Source: a gamma proteobacterium symbiont of Ctena orbiculata (GTDB lineage: Bacteria > Pseudomonadota > Gammaproteobacteria > Chromatiales > Chromatiaceae). Taken from it: a DNA stretch of 42,995 bases. This document shows positions 24,238 to 34,100 of the stretch, piece after piece. Location of the stretch: contig NATV01000093.1 of the NCBI GenBank assembly GCA_003094535.1, positions 1 to 42,995 on the forward strand. The letters are read 5' to 3'. The notes beneath the pieces were generated by a model. That model did no database searches and was not told where the DNA came from. It worked only from the letters and a program-made list of their open reading frames with translations. The position numbers were made by a program, and so were the translations under genes. Numbering within the stretch: position 1 is the first letter of the stretch; each line of letters begins with the position of its first letter.

Positions 24238-24411
24238 ATGGATTGTGGTTACTTGCCCGTCGGTGAGCATAGACCTGCCAACTGGCGCTGCCGTATCTGC
24301 GGTGCGGATCTTTCTGGAGAAGAAACCGGTTGGCGTCGATCGAGGCTGTTGAGGAGGGATCTGACAACTTCTCGGTTCTGCCCAGGTCAAAATAGGGTAA
24401 GCTTGGATTGA
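24238..24411 (+). CDS. Possible 57-residue cysteine-containing ORF
   Basis: The 356-bp gap 24169-24524 holds one open frame from ATG 24238 to TGA 24409-24411. It contains NWRCRICGADLSGEE, like half of a zinc ribbon, and two more cysteines (C3 and one near the end), with a basic middle. There is no Shine-Dalgarno and no recognisable family. Beyond it a small GCGGG/CCCGC hairpin (24413-24430) lies before grxD. It may equally be a decayed gene or chance. Confidence 0.25.
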   Translation: MDCGYLPVGEHRPANWRCRICGADLSGEETGWRRSRLLRRDLTTSRFCPGQNRVSLD

Positions 24412-24524
24412 TGCGGGTTTTTTATCCCGCTGCAAATAGATAGAATTTCCCTAAAATAACCGTGTTTGAAATTACTAGCGTTCAACCCAATAGATACGAC
24501 AACCGTTTTTATGAGGACTAGACG

Positions 24525-24872
24525 ATGGATGCATTGGAACGAATAAAAGAGCAGGTCGAGGGCAACCCGATCGTCATCTACATGAAGGGAACGCCGCAGT
24601 TTCCCATGTGTGGCTTCTCGTCCCGCGCAGCCGCTGCGCTGCAGGATTGCGGGGTTCCGTTCGCCTATGTCAACGTGCTCGCGGATCAGGATATCTTCGA
24701 GAACCTTCCCCGCTACGCGGACTGGCCGACCTTTCCGCAGATCTACATCGACGGTGAGTTGATCGGTGGTTGCGATATCACCCTGGAGATGCACCAGAGC
24801 GGTGAATTGAAAAAGATGATGGAGGAGGCGGCAGCCAAGGTCGCGCCGACCGGAGGCGATCAAGCCAGATGA
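24525..24872 (+). CDS. grxD: Monothiol glutaredoxin, Grx4/GrxD type
   Basis: This 115-residue cytoplasmic protein has a thioredoxin fold and the CGFS active site (C29-S32). The flanking signatures YMKGTPQFPMCGFS, WPTFPQIYIDGELIGGCDI and the TFPQ cis-proline loop are those of Grx4/Grx5 proteins, which bind and transfer [2Fe-2S] clusters with glutathione and BolA partners. A purine-rich AGGA precedes the ATG. The 3' end overlaps the deaminase gene by 4 bp (ATGA), so the two are co-translated. The C-terminus is slightly extended (APTGGDQAR). Confidence 0.95.
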   Translation: MDALERIKEQVEGNPIVIYMKGTPQFPMCGFSSRAAAALQDCGVPFAYVNVLADQDIFENLPRYADWPTFPQIYIDGELIGGCDITLEMHQSGELKKMMEEAAAKVAPTGGDQAR

Positions 24873-25390
24873 CCAAGTGGGATACCCGCTTCCTAGGGCT
24901 GGCAGCCTACATCTCAGCCTGGAGCAAGGATCCCTCCTCCCAGGTCGGTGCCGTGATCACCGACGGCAACCGAATTGTCTCGTTGGGCTATAACGGATTT
25001 GCCGCGGGGGTGGAAGACAAGCAGGAGCGCTTGGATGATCGCGACTGCAAGCTCAACCTGACCATCCATGCCGAAGAGAATGCGATGATCTTCGCCAAGC
25101 GCGGTCTCACCGACTGCACCGTCTATGTGACCCATCCACCCTGCCCCCGCTGCGCCTCGAAACTGATCCAGGAGGAGGTGGCGCGAATTGTCTACATCAC
25201 ACCCAGTGAGGATTTTCTCTCCCGCTGGGCCGACGACATTAAGCTGTCTACTGAGATGTACCGCGAAGCCGGTGTCGAGATCACCAGTTACGCCATGGAA
25301 GAGATCAACCATGACAATGCGCAGATCACCATTGCACCAGGCGGTTATTTCAAGAAGGTGATGAATCTGTTTATGCGGATTGATGATTGA
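24869..25390 (+). CDS. Deoxycytidylate (dCMP) deaminase-like protein
   Basis: This 173-residue protein is of the zinc cytidine-deaminase superfamily. The catalytic motif is HAEENA (H67, E69) and the zinc-binding motif PCPRC (C92, C95). KDPSSQVGAVI and SLGYNGFAAGVED match dCMP deaminases, which make dUMP for thymidylate synthesis. It overlaps grxD by 4 bp, an unusual pairing of Fe-S and nucleotide functions. There is no obvious allosteric dCTP-binding insertion, so feedback control cannot be claimed. Close relatives of ComE type are an alternative. Confidence 0.85.
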   Translation: MTKWDTRFLGLAAYISAWSKDPSSQVGAVITDGNRIVSLGYNGFAAGVEDKQERLDDRDCKLNLTIHAEENAMIFAKRGLTDCTVYVTHPPCPRCASKLIQEEVARIVYITPSEDFLSRWADDIKLSTEMYREAGVEITSYAMEEINHDNAQITIAPGGYFKKVMNLFMRIDD

Positions 25391-25496
25391 GCGATACCCT
25401 GTTGGACCGGGGCCTTGCTCTTTTGTGCCGTGTAAGGCGTAGTGTAACCGACGCGATCCACCTGGTCTGTTCCAAACTGACAGAAAGCAAGCAGAG

Positions 25497-27044
25497 ATGA
25501 GCACGACAGAGACAATTCGTGCATATCACCAACGCACCAAGCACCAACTCGGTGCTTATGCGCGCGGACCTGAATATCTTGATTGGGAGAACCAGCCCGA
25601 TCCGTTTCGTCGCTTCTCCGGTGCCCCACTTAACTCCCTGCCACTCACTCCCGATCCGACCGCTGGTGAGGCGGTGTTTGACATCGCAGGGATCTCCAAG
25701 CTCCTTGAACTCTCCATGGGGATCTCTGCGTGGAAACAGTTCGGCCCGGATCGCTGGGCGCTGCGCTGCAATCCTTCCAGCGGCAATCTGCATCCAACCG
25801 AGGCCTACCTTGTAAGCCACGGTATCGCAGGTCTGGACGACGCCATCTACCATTATGCACCCCGGGAGCATGCACTGGAACAGCGAGCCGAACTCGTCGG
25901 CGGCGAATCACAATGCTATTGCTTGTTGGCACTGACCAGTATCGCCTGGCGCGAAGCCTGGAAGTACGGGGAGCGTGCCTACCGCTATGTGCAATTGGAT
26001 GTAGGCCATGCCCTTGGTGCGGTGCGCTACGCAGCAGCGTTGCTTGGTTGGCAAGTCAGTTTGCTGTCGCCGGGCGACGCTGCGATCGGCGACCTGCTCG
26101 GACTCTCCCGGAAAGGCGATTTCGAAGGGGCAGAAACCGAACAGCCGGACCTGCTGGTGCAGATCCACACCGTTGGATCAGGCCTGGTTGAAACGCTTCC
26201 CGAGGGCTGCCATTGGCGGGGACGGGCCAACCCACTGGGTGGGGAACCCGCCTTGCACTGGCCGCTGATCGATGAAGCGCATCATGCCTGCCGGGAAGAA
26301 CAGCCGGACCATCAGCCATCGTTAGCGCCAATCGATCTGTCCCGTGAATGGCTGTCACGGCTGGGGCCACTGATTCGGCAGCGCCGTAGCGCTCAAGCAT
26401 TCGTTGCCAAGCGGAGCAGTCTCGCCATCGCATCGCTGCAAAGCTTCCTGGTGGCGCTGATGCCGCAGAACGGGCGTCCCCCCTGGGACCTCTGGCCGGC
26501 AACGCCACGCCTCCACCTGGCGCTGTTCATTCATCGGGTCGAGGGTCTTGTCCCCGGTCTCTACGCGCTGCCTCGCCGCATCGGTCTCCAACCTGAATTG
26601 CAGTCGGCCTTGAATGAATCCTTCCTGTGGCAGCCGACCCCGATAACCAGCGATGTGTTACCCCTCTATCGCCTGGCGGAAGGCGATATGCGCAAGGTTG
26701 CGCGCACGCTCTCCTGCCACCAGGAGATCGCAGCCGCCAGCAGCTTCAGCTTCTGCATGCTGGCCGAGTTCGACCAGGCCCTGGCGCAAGGGCCTTCGGC
26801 CTATCGCCACCTCCACTGGGAAGCGGGACTGATCGGCCAAGCCGCCTACCTGGAAGCGGAGCGGATCGGCATGCGCGGTACCGGAATCGGCTGCTTTTTC
26901 GATGACAGCGTACATCTCGCCCTCGGTATTGAGGATACCCATTGGCAAACGCTGTACCATTTCACCGTCGGCTTTCCGCATATTGACACCCGTCTGCAGA
27001 CGCTGCCGCCCTATGCGCATCTCGGGGAGGGGGCTACTGCATGA
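25497..27044 (+). CDS. Two-domain SagB/ThcOx-like nitroreductase-family oxidoreductase
   Basis: This 515-residue protein has two tandem nitroreductase-like domains. In the first, FRRFSGAPLNSLPL and RWALRCNPSSGNLHPTEAYLVSH carry the RxxPSxGxxxPxE-type FMN motif of SagB dehydrogenases. In the second, from about residue 290, IRQRRSAQAF is the classical nitroreductase phosphate-binding start, and GMRGTGIGCFFDD lies near the end. SagB enzymes oxidise azolines in RiPP maturation, but longer fused forms also occur in non-RiPP settings. No YcaO, precursor peptide or transporter is beside it. It stands 106 bp after the deaminase gene and was probably transcribed separately. The reaction is unknown; an FMN-dependent redox role is the safe claim. 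Confidence 0.75.
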   Translation: MSTTETIRAYHQRTKHQLGAYARGPEYLDWENQPDPFRRFSGAPLNSLPLTPDPTAGEAVFDIAGISKLLELSMGISAWKQFGPDRWALRCNPSSGNLHPTEAYLVSHGIAGLDDAIYHYAPREHALEQRAELVGGESQCYCLLALTSIAWREAWKYGERAYRYVQLDVGHALGAVRYAAALLGWQVSLLSPGDAAIGDLLGLSRKGDFEGAETEQPDLLVQIHTVGSGLVETLPEGCHWRGRANPLGGEPALHWPLIDEAHHACREEQPDHQPSLAPIDLSREWLSRLGPLIRQRRSAQAFVAKRSSLAIASLQSFLVALMPQNGRPPWDLWPATPRLHLALFIHRVEGLVPGLYALPRRIGLQPELQSALNESFLWQPTPITSDVLPLYRLAEGDMRKVARTLSCHQEIAAASSFSFCMLAEFDQALAQGPSAYRHLHWEAGLIGQAAYLEAERIGMRGTGIGCFFDDSVHLALGIEDTHWQTLYHFTVGFPHIDTRLQTLPPYAHLGEGATA

Positions 27045-27179
27045 GCCTGGGGCAGCATCCACGCCAAGGCTCAGCAGCGGCTGCAGAAATGTCTCCGCAA
27101 ATCGTATTTGCTGACGCTGCTGAACTGAATGCCTTGAGGTCGTCGTCAGCAGGACGGCCCAGTCGCCAATTAGACGCCG

Positions 27180-27563
27180 TCAGCTATTCAGCAAATCGGT
27201 CAAGGCACGGAAAAGATCGGTCTCGGTCAACATGCCGGCGACATGCTTGTCATCACCGATAACCGGCAGGCAGCCGATGCGGTTGTCGTTCATCTGCTTG
27301 GCCGCAGAAGCAAGCGGGGCGCTTGCGGATGTGGTGAATACCGGGGTGTGCATGACCTCGGAGATCTCTACCGGCGCCTCTTTGAAATAGCGTGCGGCCA
27401 GTTGTAGATCCCGCCGCGTTACGATGCCGACGACCTGGTTCTGCTTGTCCACAACCGGCAGGTGGTGCATATTCCTCTCTTCCATGATCTCGAATGCAAG
27501 GTCGTAGTTATCCTCTTGTTGAACGGTCACGGGCGTAGAACTCATATAGTCGCTTACAAGCAT
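27180..27563 (-). CDS. Protein with two tandem CBS domains
   Basis: This 127-residue protein consists of a CBS pair (Bateman module). The first repeat starts VSDYMSSTPVTVQQEDNYDLAFEIMEERNMHHLPVVD, seen as separate helices and strands, and the second starts VMHTPVFTTSASAPLASAAKQM and ends GMLTETDLFRALTDLL. Such modules bind AMP, ATP or other adenosyl ligands and usually regulate partner proteins. No partner is fused here. The start ATG follows GGAG. It is convergent with the SagB-like gene. Confidence 0.85.
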   Translation of the reverse strand: MLVSDYMSSTPVTVQQEDNYDLAFEIMEERNMHHLPVVDKQNQVVGIVTRRDLQLAARYFKEAPVEISEVMHTPVFTTSASAPLASAAKQMNDNRIGCLPVIGDDKHVAGMLTETDLFRALTDLLNS

Positions 27564-27877
27564 CGGTGTCTCCTCGTCAATCTAATTGTTTTAACCGCCC
27601 ACCGGGAGGATGGTGCTGATCATAAATGAACTGTAGACGATAAAACCCACGCGTAAAATGACTTGGGTCTAAACCTTGGCGGTGCGATGCGGCGGGCTCT
27701 TCGTCGGTCGATGATTCCCGCTAGCCCTCAGGATCGAGAGTGATGGGCAGGTTGCGCCGGTGATCATGAAACAGCCTGCCGTAGAAAACCGATTCCGAAT
27801 TCCTGTAAAAAGCGCAAATATGTTCCATACTAGGGACTTAGGCTTAAAAAACAATAGTCAAAGTAAGGGGAAAGTAG
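27564..27877. other. Divergent intergenic region without a gene
   Basis: These 314 bp separate the CBS gene (leftwards) from the helix-hairpin-helix gene (rightwards). I see no coding frame, RNA gene or strong repeat. CATACT near 27826 might be a -10 element for the rightward gene, whose ribosome-binding site is AAGGGGAAAG just before 27878. Confidence 0.4.
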
Positions 27878-28324
27878 ATGCCCAAGAAGCGTAAATCCAG
27901 CAAATCAATCGAGGATAAAATTCAGCAAAAGCTGAAAAAGCAGTTCGTAAAGTCCGATAGCCATAAAGCCCTAAAGGCGAGGGTGGCGGCCTTGGAAAAG
28001 GAGTTAAAAAAGCTGCGAAAGATGGTCGATGAGGGTAAAAGGAAGGCTTCCCCGGCAACAAAAAGGCGCACCGTAAAGAAGCCGGCATCGAAGCGAGCCG
28101 CTGCTCCCCGGATAAAGGCTGAAACCGACAGCAACCTTCAGATGATCAAAGGCATCGGTGCTGTGATCGAAAAGAAGCTGCATGATTATGGTGTTCGCAG
28201 TTATACCCAGATCGCCGCCTGGGGGAGCAAGGATATCGAGGAATTTTCACAGAGACTCAACTTCAAAGGCAGGATCGAGCGGGAGCGCTGGGTAGAGCAG
28301 GCCAAGGCGTTGGTGGCCGGTTAG
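27878..28324 (+). CDS. Basic coiled-coil protein with C-terminal helix-hairpin-helix domain
   Basis: This 148-residue protein has an extremely Lys/Arg-rich N-terminal half: a helix with heptad character (HKALKARVAALEKELKKLRKMV, broken here only for description, residues about 28-50), then a Pro/Ala/Lys linker like histone H1 tails (KASPATKRRTVKKPASKRAA). The C-terminal part from about residue 90 (LQMIKGIGAVIEKKLHDYGV and TQIAAWGSKDIEEF) is a helix-hairpin-helix domain of the type appended to ribosomal or NADH-dehydrogenase-like proteins, which often contacts DNA. A nucleoid-associated or DNA-binding role is inferred. It lies 18 bp before the aldehyde dehydrogenase gene on the same strand. Confidence 0.65.
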   Translation: MPKKRKSSKSIEDKIQQKLKKQFVKSDSHKALKARVAALEKELKKLRKMVDEGKRKASPATKRRTVKKPASKRAAAPRIKAETDSNLQMIKGIGAVIEKKLHDYGVRSYTQIAAWGSKDIEEFSQRLNFKGRIERERWVEQAKALVAG

Positions 28325-28342
28325 GCTGCCAGGGAGAGATCG

Positions 28343-29788
28343 ATGTCTCAATTGAGCCACTACCCCCATATGATCGCAGCCGAGATCGAGGCTGCGGGGC
28401 GGATCGAGGTGACGGCGCCATTTGATCAGAGCCCGATCGCAGGCGTCGATACCGTGGATGAGGCGGGTGTGGAGCAGGCATTGTCGATTGCGCGAAAACT
28501 GTTCGATGAACGCGACGCCTGGCTGGCCCCCTCCAATCGGATTGAGATCCTCAAACGCACCGCCGAACTGATGAGCGAAAGGGCAGAGCAGCTGGCGGTG
28601 GAGGCGGCCAGGGAGGGGGGCAAGCCCCTTATCGATTCACGCATCGAAGTGGCCCGGGCCATTGACGGTATTGCGATCTGCATTGAGACCCTGCGCACAC
28701 AAGCCGGCGAGGAGATACCGATGGGGGTCAATCCCGCTTCCCGGGGGCGTCTGGCGTTTACCCACCGGGAACCGATCGGGGTGGTGGTGGCGGTCAGTGC
28801 CTTCAACCATCCCCTGAATCTCATCGTGCACCAAGTCGCACCGGCGGTTGCCACCGGTTGTCCCGTGATCGTCAAGCCCGCCGAGGATACACCGCTCTCC
28901 TGCATGCGCTTCATCGGGATGCTCAGAGAGGCGGGACTGCCGGCGGGATGGGCCCAGGCCCTGATGACCAGGGATCTCGAGGTGGCGGGCAGGCTGGTGA
29001 CCGATCCCCGGGTCGATTTTTTCAGCTTTATCGGTAGCGCAAGAGTCGGTTGGCAGCTGCGCTCCCGTCTCGCCCCAGGGACCCGGTGCGCCCTCGAGCA
29101 TGGCGGCGCGGCGCCGGTGATCGTCGAAGCGGATGCCGCCCTGGAGGATGCCCTGCCGCTGCTCGCCAAGGGCGCCTTCTATCATGCCGGACAGGTTTGT
29201 GTCTCCGTGCAACGGGTGTTTGCCGAGGGTTCGATTGCGCGCCGGGTCGCGGAAGGGCTGGCATCCGAAGGCAAGCGGATGCGGGTGGGTGACCCGACCC
29301 GGGAGGAGACGGCCATCGGACCGCTGATCCGTCCCCGCGAGGTGGAGCGGATCCATGCCTGGGTCAGCGAGGCCGTGGAGCAGGGAGCAGAACTGATCTC
29401 CGGGGGCGAACCCCTGTCCGCCACCTGCTATGCACCCACGGTGCTCTACAATCCCCCGGCGGACGCCAAGGTGAGTACCCAGGAGGTCTTCGGTCCCGTG
29501 GTCTGTGTCTACGCCTACGATGATATTGACCGCGCCATCGACCAGGCCAATGCGCTGCCGTTCGCCTTTCAAGCCGCGGTCTTCAGCAACAATCTACAGC
29601 GCACGCTGCGCAGCTATAGGCGGCTGCATGCCTCGGCGGTGATGGTCAACGATTTCACCGCCTTTCGCGTCGACTGGATGCCCTTTGCCGGATTGCGCCA
29701 GTCGGGCATGGGGGTCGGCGGCATACCCCACACCATGCGTGACATGCAGATCGAGAAGATGATGGTGATCCGCTCGGATGAGCTATGA
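28343..29788 (+). CDS. NAD(P)-dependent aldehyde dehydrogenase family protein
   Basis: This 481-residue enzyme of the ALDH superfamily has the catalytic C286 in GQVCVSVQR and the general base E252 in ALEHGG. VVAVSAFNHPLN is the cofactor-binding strand with the oxyanion Asn, and FFSFIGSARVGWQL corresponds to the F-x-G-S motif. The C-terminal bridging part FAGLRQSGMGVGG is normal. The length is standard. The subfamily resembles lactaldehyde/glyceraldehyde-3-phosphate (GapN-like, MJ1411) dehydrogenases rather than acylating forms, but the substrate is not determined. The start follows GGGAGAG. Its 3' end overlaps the convergent xseA end by 6 bp. Confidence 0.9.
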   Translation: MSQLSHYPHMIAAEIEAAGRIEVTAPFDQSPIAGVDTVDEAGVEQALSIARKLFDERDAWLAPSNRIEILKRTAELMSERAEQLAVEAAREGGKPLIDSRIEVARAIDGIAICIETLRTQAGEEIPMGVNPASRGRLAFTHREPIGVVVAVSAFNHPLNLIVHQVAPAVATGCPVIVKPAEDTPLSCMRFIGMLREAGLPAGWAQALMTRDLEVAGRLVTDPRVDFFSFIGSARVGWQLRSRLAPGTRCALEHGGAAPVIVEADAALEDALPLLAKGAFYHAGQVCVSVQRVFAEGSIARRVAEGLASEGKRMRVGDPTREETAIGPLIRPREVERIHAWVSEAVEQGAELISGGEPLSATCYAPTVLYNPPADAKVSTQEVFGPVVCVYAYDDIDRAIDQANALPFAFQAAVFSNNLQRTLRSYRRLHASAVMVNDFTAFRVDWMPFAGLRQSGMGVGGIPHTMRDMQIEKMMVIRSDEL

Positions 29789-31141
29789 ATCCTTCTCTTC
29801 GACCCGGCACACCAGCCGGCCCTGGCTCAGCCTGGCATTGACTCTGTCGCCCCTCTCCACTTCGCTGTCTGAGCGAACGATGCGGCCGTCCGCCTCGCGG
29901 CTGACAATGGCATAGCCCCTGTTCAGGGTATTCAGCGGGCTGAGGGTGTGGAGGTCCCTGGCCAGCTGGTTCAGCCTGGTTTGTGAATCCTTGAGACGGC
30001 GCTCCATGGCCTGTTGCAGCCTTTCCCCGTTGAGCCGGTAGCGAAAGCGCTGCTCATCGATGCGCTGTCGCGGGGAGAGCCGGGAGAGACGGGAAAGCAG
30101 TTTTTCAAGTCGATGCCCAAGGGTTACGAGCTTGAGCTGCTGCGCCTGTCTTAGACGTTGGCTCAACTCGTCGAAGCGTTGACTGCGCTGTTGCAGGCGT
30201 TGGCTTGGGTGTTGCCCGAGAAGTCGTCTTCTGAGCATCAGCAGCTGCTCCTGCAGGTGACCGAGATGTCGTCTTTGACCCAGGCCAAGACGTTGTCCCA
30301 GCTGTTGCAGCTGTCTCAACCAGGCCGACTGGTCGGGGGATACCAGTTCCGCGGCGGCGGAGGGCGTGGCTGCCCGCTGATCGGCGACAAAGTCGGCGAT
30401 GGTGAAATCGATTTCGTGGCCGATGCCGGTCACCAGGGGGATGCGGCAGGCATGGATCGCCCGCGCAAGCCCTTCGTCGTTGAATGCCTGCAGATCCTCC
30501 AGGGAGCCACCGCCGCGACTCAGGATCAACAGATCGCACTCGTCGCGACGGTCGGCCAGCTGCAGCATGGCTGTTATCTGCTCGGCGGCCCCGTCACCCT
30601 GCACCTGGACCGGATAGATGATCACCGGAAGCGCGGGAAAGCGCCGTTGCAGAACCGTCAGCAGATCACGAATCGCGGCGCCGCTGGGCGAGGTGATGAT
30701 GCCGAGCTGTTGCGGAATGGAAGGTAGGGGCTTTTTATGCGCCGCATCGAAAAGTCCTTCAGCCGCGAGTTTCTGCTTCAGCTGTTCGAAGGCGAGCCGC
30801 AGCGCCCCTTCACCCGCCGGTTCCATATGCTCCACGATCAGCTGGAACTCACCCCGTGCTTCATACAGGCTGACCCGGGCGCGAAGCACAACCTGCTGTC
30901 CATTATCGGGCCGGAAGCGCAGTTTTTGGCGTTTCATGCGAAACATGGCGCAGCGAACCTGGGCGATCTCATCCTTGAGGCTGAAATAGATGTGCCCTGA
31001 GGCGGGTTGAGCCAGATTCGAGATTTCACCGCTGACCCAGATCAGGGGGAAACTGCCCTCAAGCACCGAGCGGGTCTCGCGCACCAGGCGGGAAACCGAA
31101 TAGATCTCTCTCTTTGATGTGTTATCGGTCGTCGTGTTCAA
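29783..31141 (-). CDS. xseA: Exodeoxyribonuclease VII large subunit
   Basis: This 452-residue catalytic subunit of exonuclease VII degrades single-stranded DNA to oligonucleotides. The N-terminal OB fold (YSVSRLVRETRSVLEGSFPLIWVSGEISN over residues 14-42) is followed by the nuclease core with GIITSPSGAAIRDLL and ILSRGGGSLEDLQAFNDE, then GIGHEIDFTIADFVADQRAATPSAAAE. A long Gln/Arg/Leu-rich coiled coil (about 285-395) binds XseB. The start is TTG at 31141, overlapping the stop of the upstream sensor gene (TTGA), so its expression may depend on translation of that gene. xseB is not in the window. Confidence 0.95.
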   Translation of the reverse strand: MNTTTDNTSKREIYSVSRLVRETRSVLEGSFPLIWVSGEISNLAQPASGHIYFSLKDEIAQVRCAMFRMKRQKLRFRPDNGQQVVLRARVSLYEARGEFQLIVEHMEPAGEGALRLAFEQLKQKLAAEGLFDAAHKKPLPSIPQQLGIITSPSGAAIRDLLTVLQRRFPALPVIIYPVQVQGDGAAEQITAMLQLADRRDECDLLILSRGGGSLEDLQAFNDEGLARAIHACRIPLVTGIGHEIDFTIADFVADQRAATPSAAAELVSPDQSAWLRQLQQLGQRLGLGQRRHLGHLQEQLLMLRRRLLGQHPSQRLQQRSQRFDELSQRLRQAQQLKLVTLGHRLEKLLSRLSRLSPRQRIDEQRFRYRLNGERLQQAMERRLKDSQTRLNQLARDLHTLSPLNTLNRGYAIVSREADGRIVRSDSEVERGDRVNARLSQGRLVCRVEEKDS

Positions 31142-34100
31142 GCGATCTGTTTCTTAAGGATTGTTTCAAATTCTTCCGGCGATAACGGATGATTGAAATA
31201 GTAACCTTGAAATATCTTGCAGCCATTGTCACGCAGAAATTGCAGTTGAGACTCTGTCTCGACACCCGTGGCTACGGCATCGATCTCCATCTGATGGGCC
31301 ATGGTGATGATGGTCTTGACCAGTTTGGCATCTTTGGGATCGCTGGTGATATCCCTGACGAAGCTGCGGTCGATCTTCAGCTCGTCCAACGGAAGTTGCC
31401 TTAAATAGGCAATGGATGCATAACCGATGCCAAAGCTGTCGACACAGATCTTAACGCCAAGCGCTTTCAGCGCAACGACTTTCTGCTTTGCATCTTCGAT
31501 ATTTTCCGCCAGGGTGTTTTCGAGGATTTCAAGGATCAGGTGACTAGGATTGAAATCGGTCTTCTGCAACAGGCGCTCTATCTGGTCGGCAAAACCGACT
31601 TGTCGGAATTGCACGGCATTGATGTTGACAGCAACGCCTTTGAGGTTGGTGGAACCGTCCATCCATGGTTTGCTCAGTCTCAAGGCCTGCTCCAGCATCC
31701 ATTCGCCGATCTGCAGTATCTGGCCGGAATCCTCGGCAACAGTGATAATGGCCTTCGGTTTGATGATCCCCTGCTGGGGATGTTGCCAGCGCAAAAGTGC
31801 CTCGGCGCTCACCGGGTTGCCATCGCTGTCGACAACAGGTTGAAAATGGATCTGTAGTTGATTTTCTTCAATTGCCAGCTGCAGGTCGTGCTGCAGGCTG
31901 AGGTGTTCCTCGGCCGCCTGCTGCATTCCGGGGAGAAAGAAGCGGATGGTATTGCGACCAGCATCTTTGGCGCGATACATCGCGGTATCGGCAAACTTGA
32001 GAATATCCTCGGCGCTTTCGTCGCTCATGGGAAAGATAACGATACCGATGCTGAGCGTGATATGGAGTTCATTGCCGTCGATGGTATAGGGTTCCGAAAT
32101 GGTTTTCAGGATCTTGCGCGCCCCCTGCTGGGCATGTTGCGCGGCCTGCTGGGGATTACCGGTCAATTCCGAAAACAGTACCACGAACTCATCACCGCCG
32201 AGCCGGGAGGCGGTATCTTCATCGCGGATCTGCTGGGTCAATCTGTGCGCCACCTCCTGCAGCAGGAGGTCGCCTATCTTGTGGCCCAGGGAGTCGTTGA
32301 TGGTTTTGAAATGGTCCAGATCCATGAACATGACCGCGCCACGGTGGTTGTGTCGCAGACAGCGTGCCCTGGCTTGGCTGAGGCGATCGATCAGCATGCG
32401 CCTGTTTGGCAGCTCGGTGAGGGCGTCGAAAGTGGCCTGATGCTCCAGCTGGTCCATCGCGCGCATGCGTTCGATCTCGGCACTGATACGGGCGGCGATA
32501 ATATCCATGACTCCCGCCCACTCGGGCTCCATGAACAGGGGTTTGCTGGAGCTAACCCAGACGATACCGATCACCTTGCCTGAGAGGTCTTTTATGGGTG
32601 TCCCGGCATAGCTCTGCGCCTTAAGCAATACCAGATCTTCATCATCGGGAAAGATATCCTGTACGCCCTGCGGATAGAGTTGTGCCCCCTCCTTGATGAC
32701 AATTTCGCAAGGTGTACCTGCCAGGGTGTAGCTGAAGTCGTCGATGCTTTCGTTGTTCAATATGGTTGCCAAGGCCCTGATCTTGTTGTTTCCGGCCAGC
32801 ACGCCAATGTTGGCGCTGTCGGCATCGAACCAGTAGCAGAGTTCAAGTGCGACATGTTTGAAAAAATCACCACCGGTGATGCCCACCATGCTCTGCATCA
32901 AGGTATGCAGGGTTTCCTCTGCACGCTTGCGTTCCGAGATCTCCTGATGGGTGCCGCAGGCGCGAATTGGAAGATGGCTATGGGGTTCGTGTTCGACAAC
33001 GCCGCCGGAACCCTCGACCCATATCCAGCGGCCGTCGTTGTGACGCATGCGAAACTCCACGTTATAGGGAATTCCATCCTCGATGTATTGCATGATAATC
33101 GGCATTACACGCTCTCTGTCCGCCGGGTGGAGGCGACTGCGCCAGTCGTCGATATTGCCGTTCATGTCACTCGCCACCAAACCCAGCATCTCCATCCAGC
33201 GGTCGTTTACCGTCAACTCATTGGTGGTCAGGTTCCAATCCCAGAATCCCAACGAGGCGCCCTTGATCACCAGGGAGAGTTGTCTCTCCGTCTCCCGCTG
33301 AAGCGTCACGTCGAGGATGGAAACCGGAATATGGCGTGCGCTATCCTGGTTTGTCGTGAGAGGAAAGGCGACGATCAGCTGGATCTGGCGTCCATCGGCT
33401 GCAAGCATGGAGATTTCGGCGGTGAATGTCTGTTGCTTTTCGCTGCTTGCGATAAGCCAGTGCTTGAGGGCTTTGAAGATGTCGGGGGTGTAGTTGCCCG
33501 GTAACCAGTGCTGCAGTTCATATAGATTATTGACCCCAAACAGTTTCAGGGTGGCCGGATTGGCATTCACGATGCGGATCAGTTTGATGTATTCCACAAG
33601 CTCTTCCGGATGGCGATCGAAATAGCCGCGTACATCCTTGGTCCCGGAGTCGATAAGCTGCTGCAGCCTGAGCAGTGCCCGGGAACTGTCGCCTTCGCAG
33701 AGGGCGATCGCGACACCGTTGAAGAAGCGGCGGTATTGCGCCTCCTGCGAGATCAGCTTTTGACTCTTATGGCTGTGTTTCAGGATGAAGATCTGTGCAA
33801 CGATCAGCAGGGCGACGATTGCCAAGCCGCCGATCAGCAAGACCTTGAGCACCCAGGTCGGCATTTCCATTCTCTGGGTTTCCGGCTCGAACAGGGTTCT
33901 CAGGTTTTGCTGGTAGTCAGAAAGATCGTCGATTTTCATCATCGCCAAGTGATGATCGAGACGCTGTTTAATAAAGACGGCGCCAGGCGCTTGCCTTGAA
34001 ATCGCCAGACGTACGTCCTGTGGCATCAGCACAATAGGACTGGCTATGGCGGGATAGAAATGCCCCCGGGTGGCGCCAAAGAGGCGGTTGACCAGGCCGG

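Noticed and set aside
24413-24430. GCGGG-T-rich loop-CCCGC hairpin as a terminator
   Set aside because: Only a 5-bp stem, the T-run is in the loop rather than after the stem, and no plus-strand gene is firmly established upstream.
27041-27262. Short frame whose ATG overlaps the stop of the SagB-like gene (considered as a RiPP precursor)
   Set aside because: Its second half lies antisense inside the CBS gene, it ends in Arg/Ser/His-rich shadow sequence, and it has no leader/core pattern.
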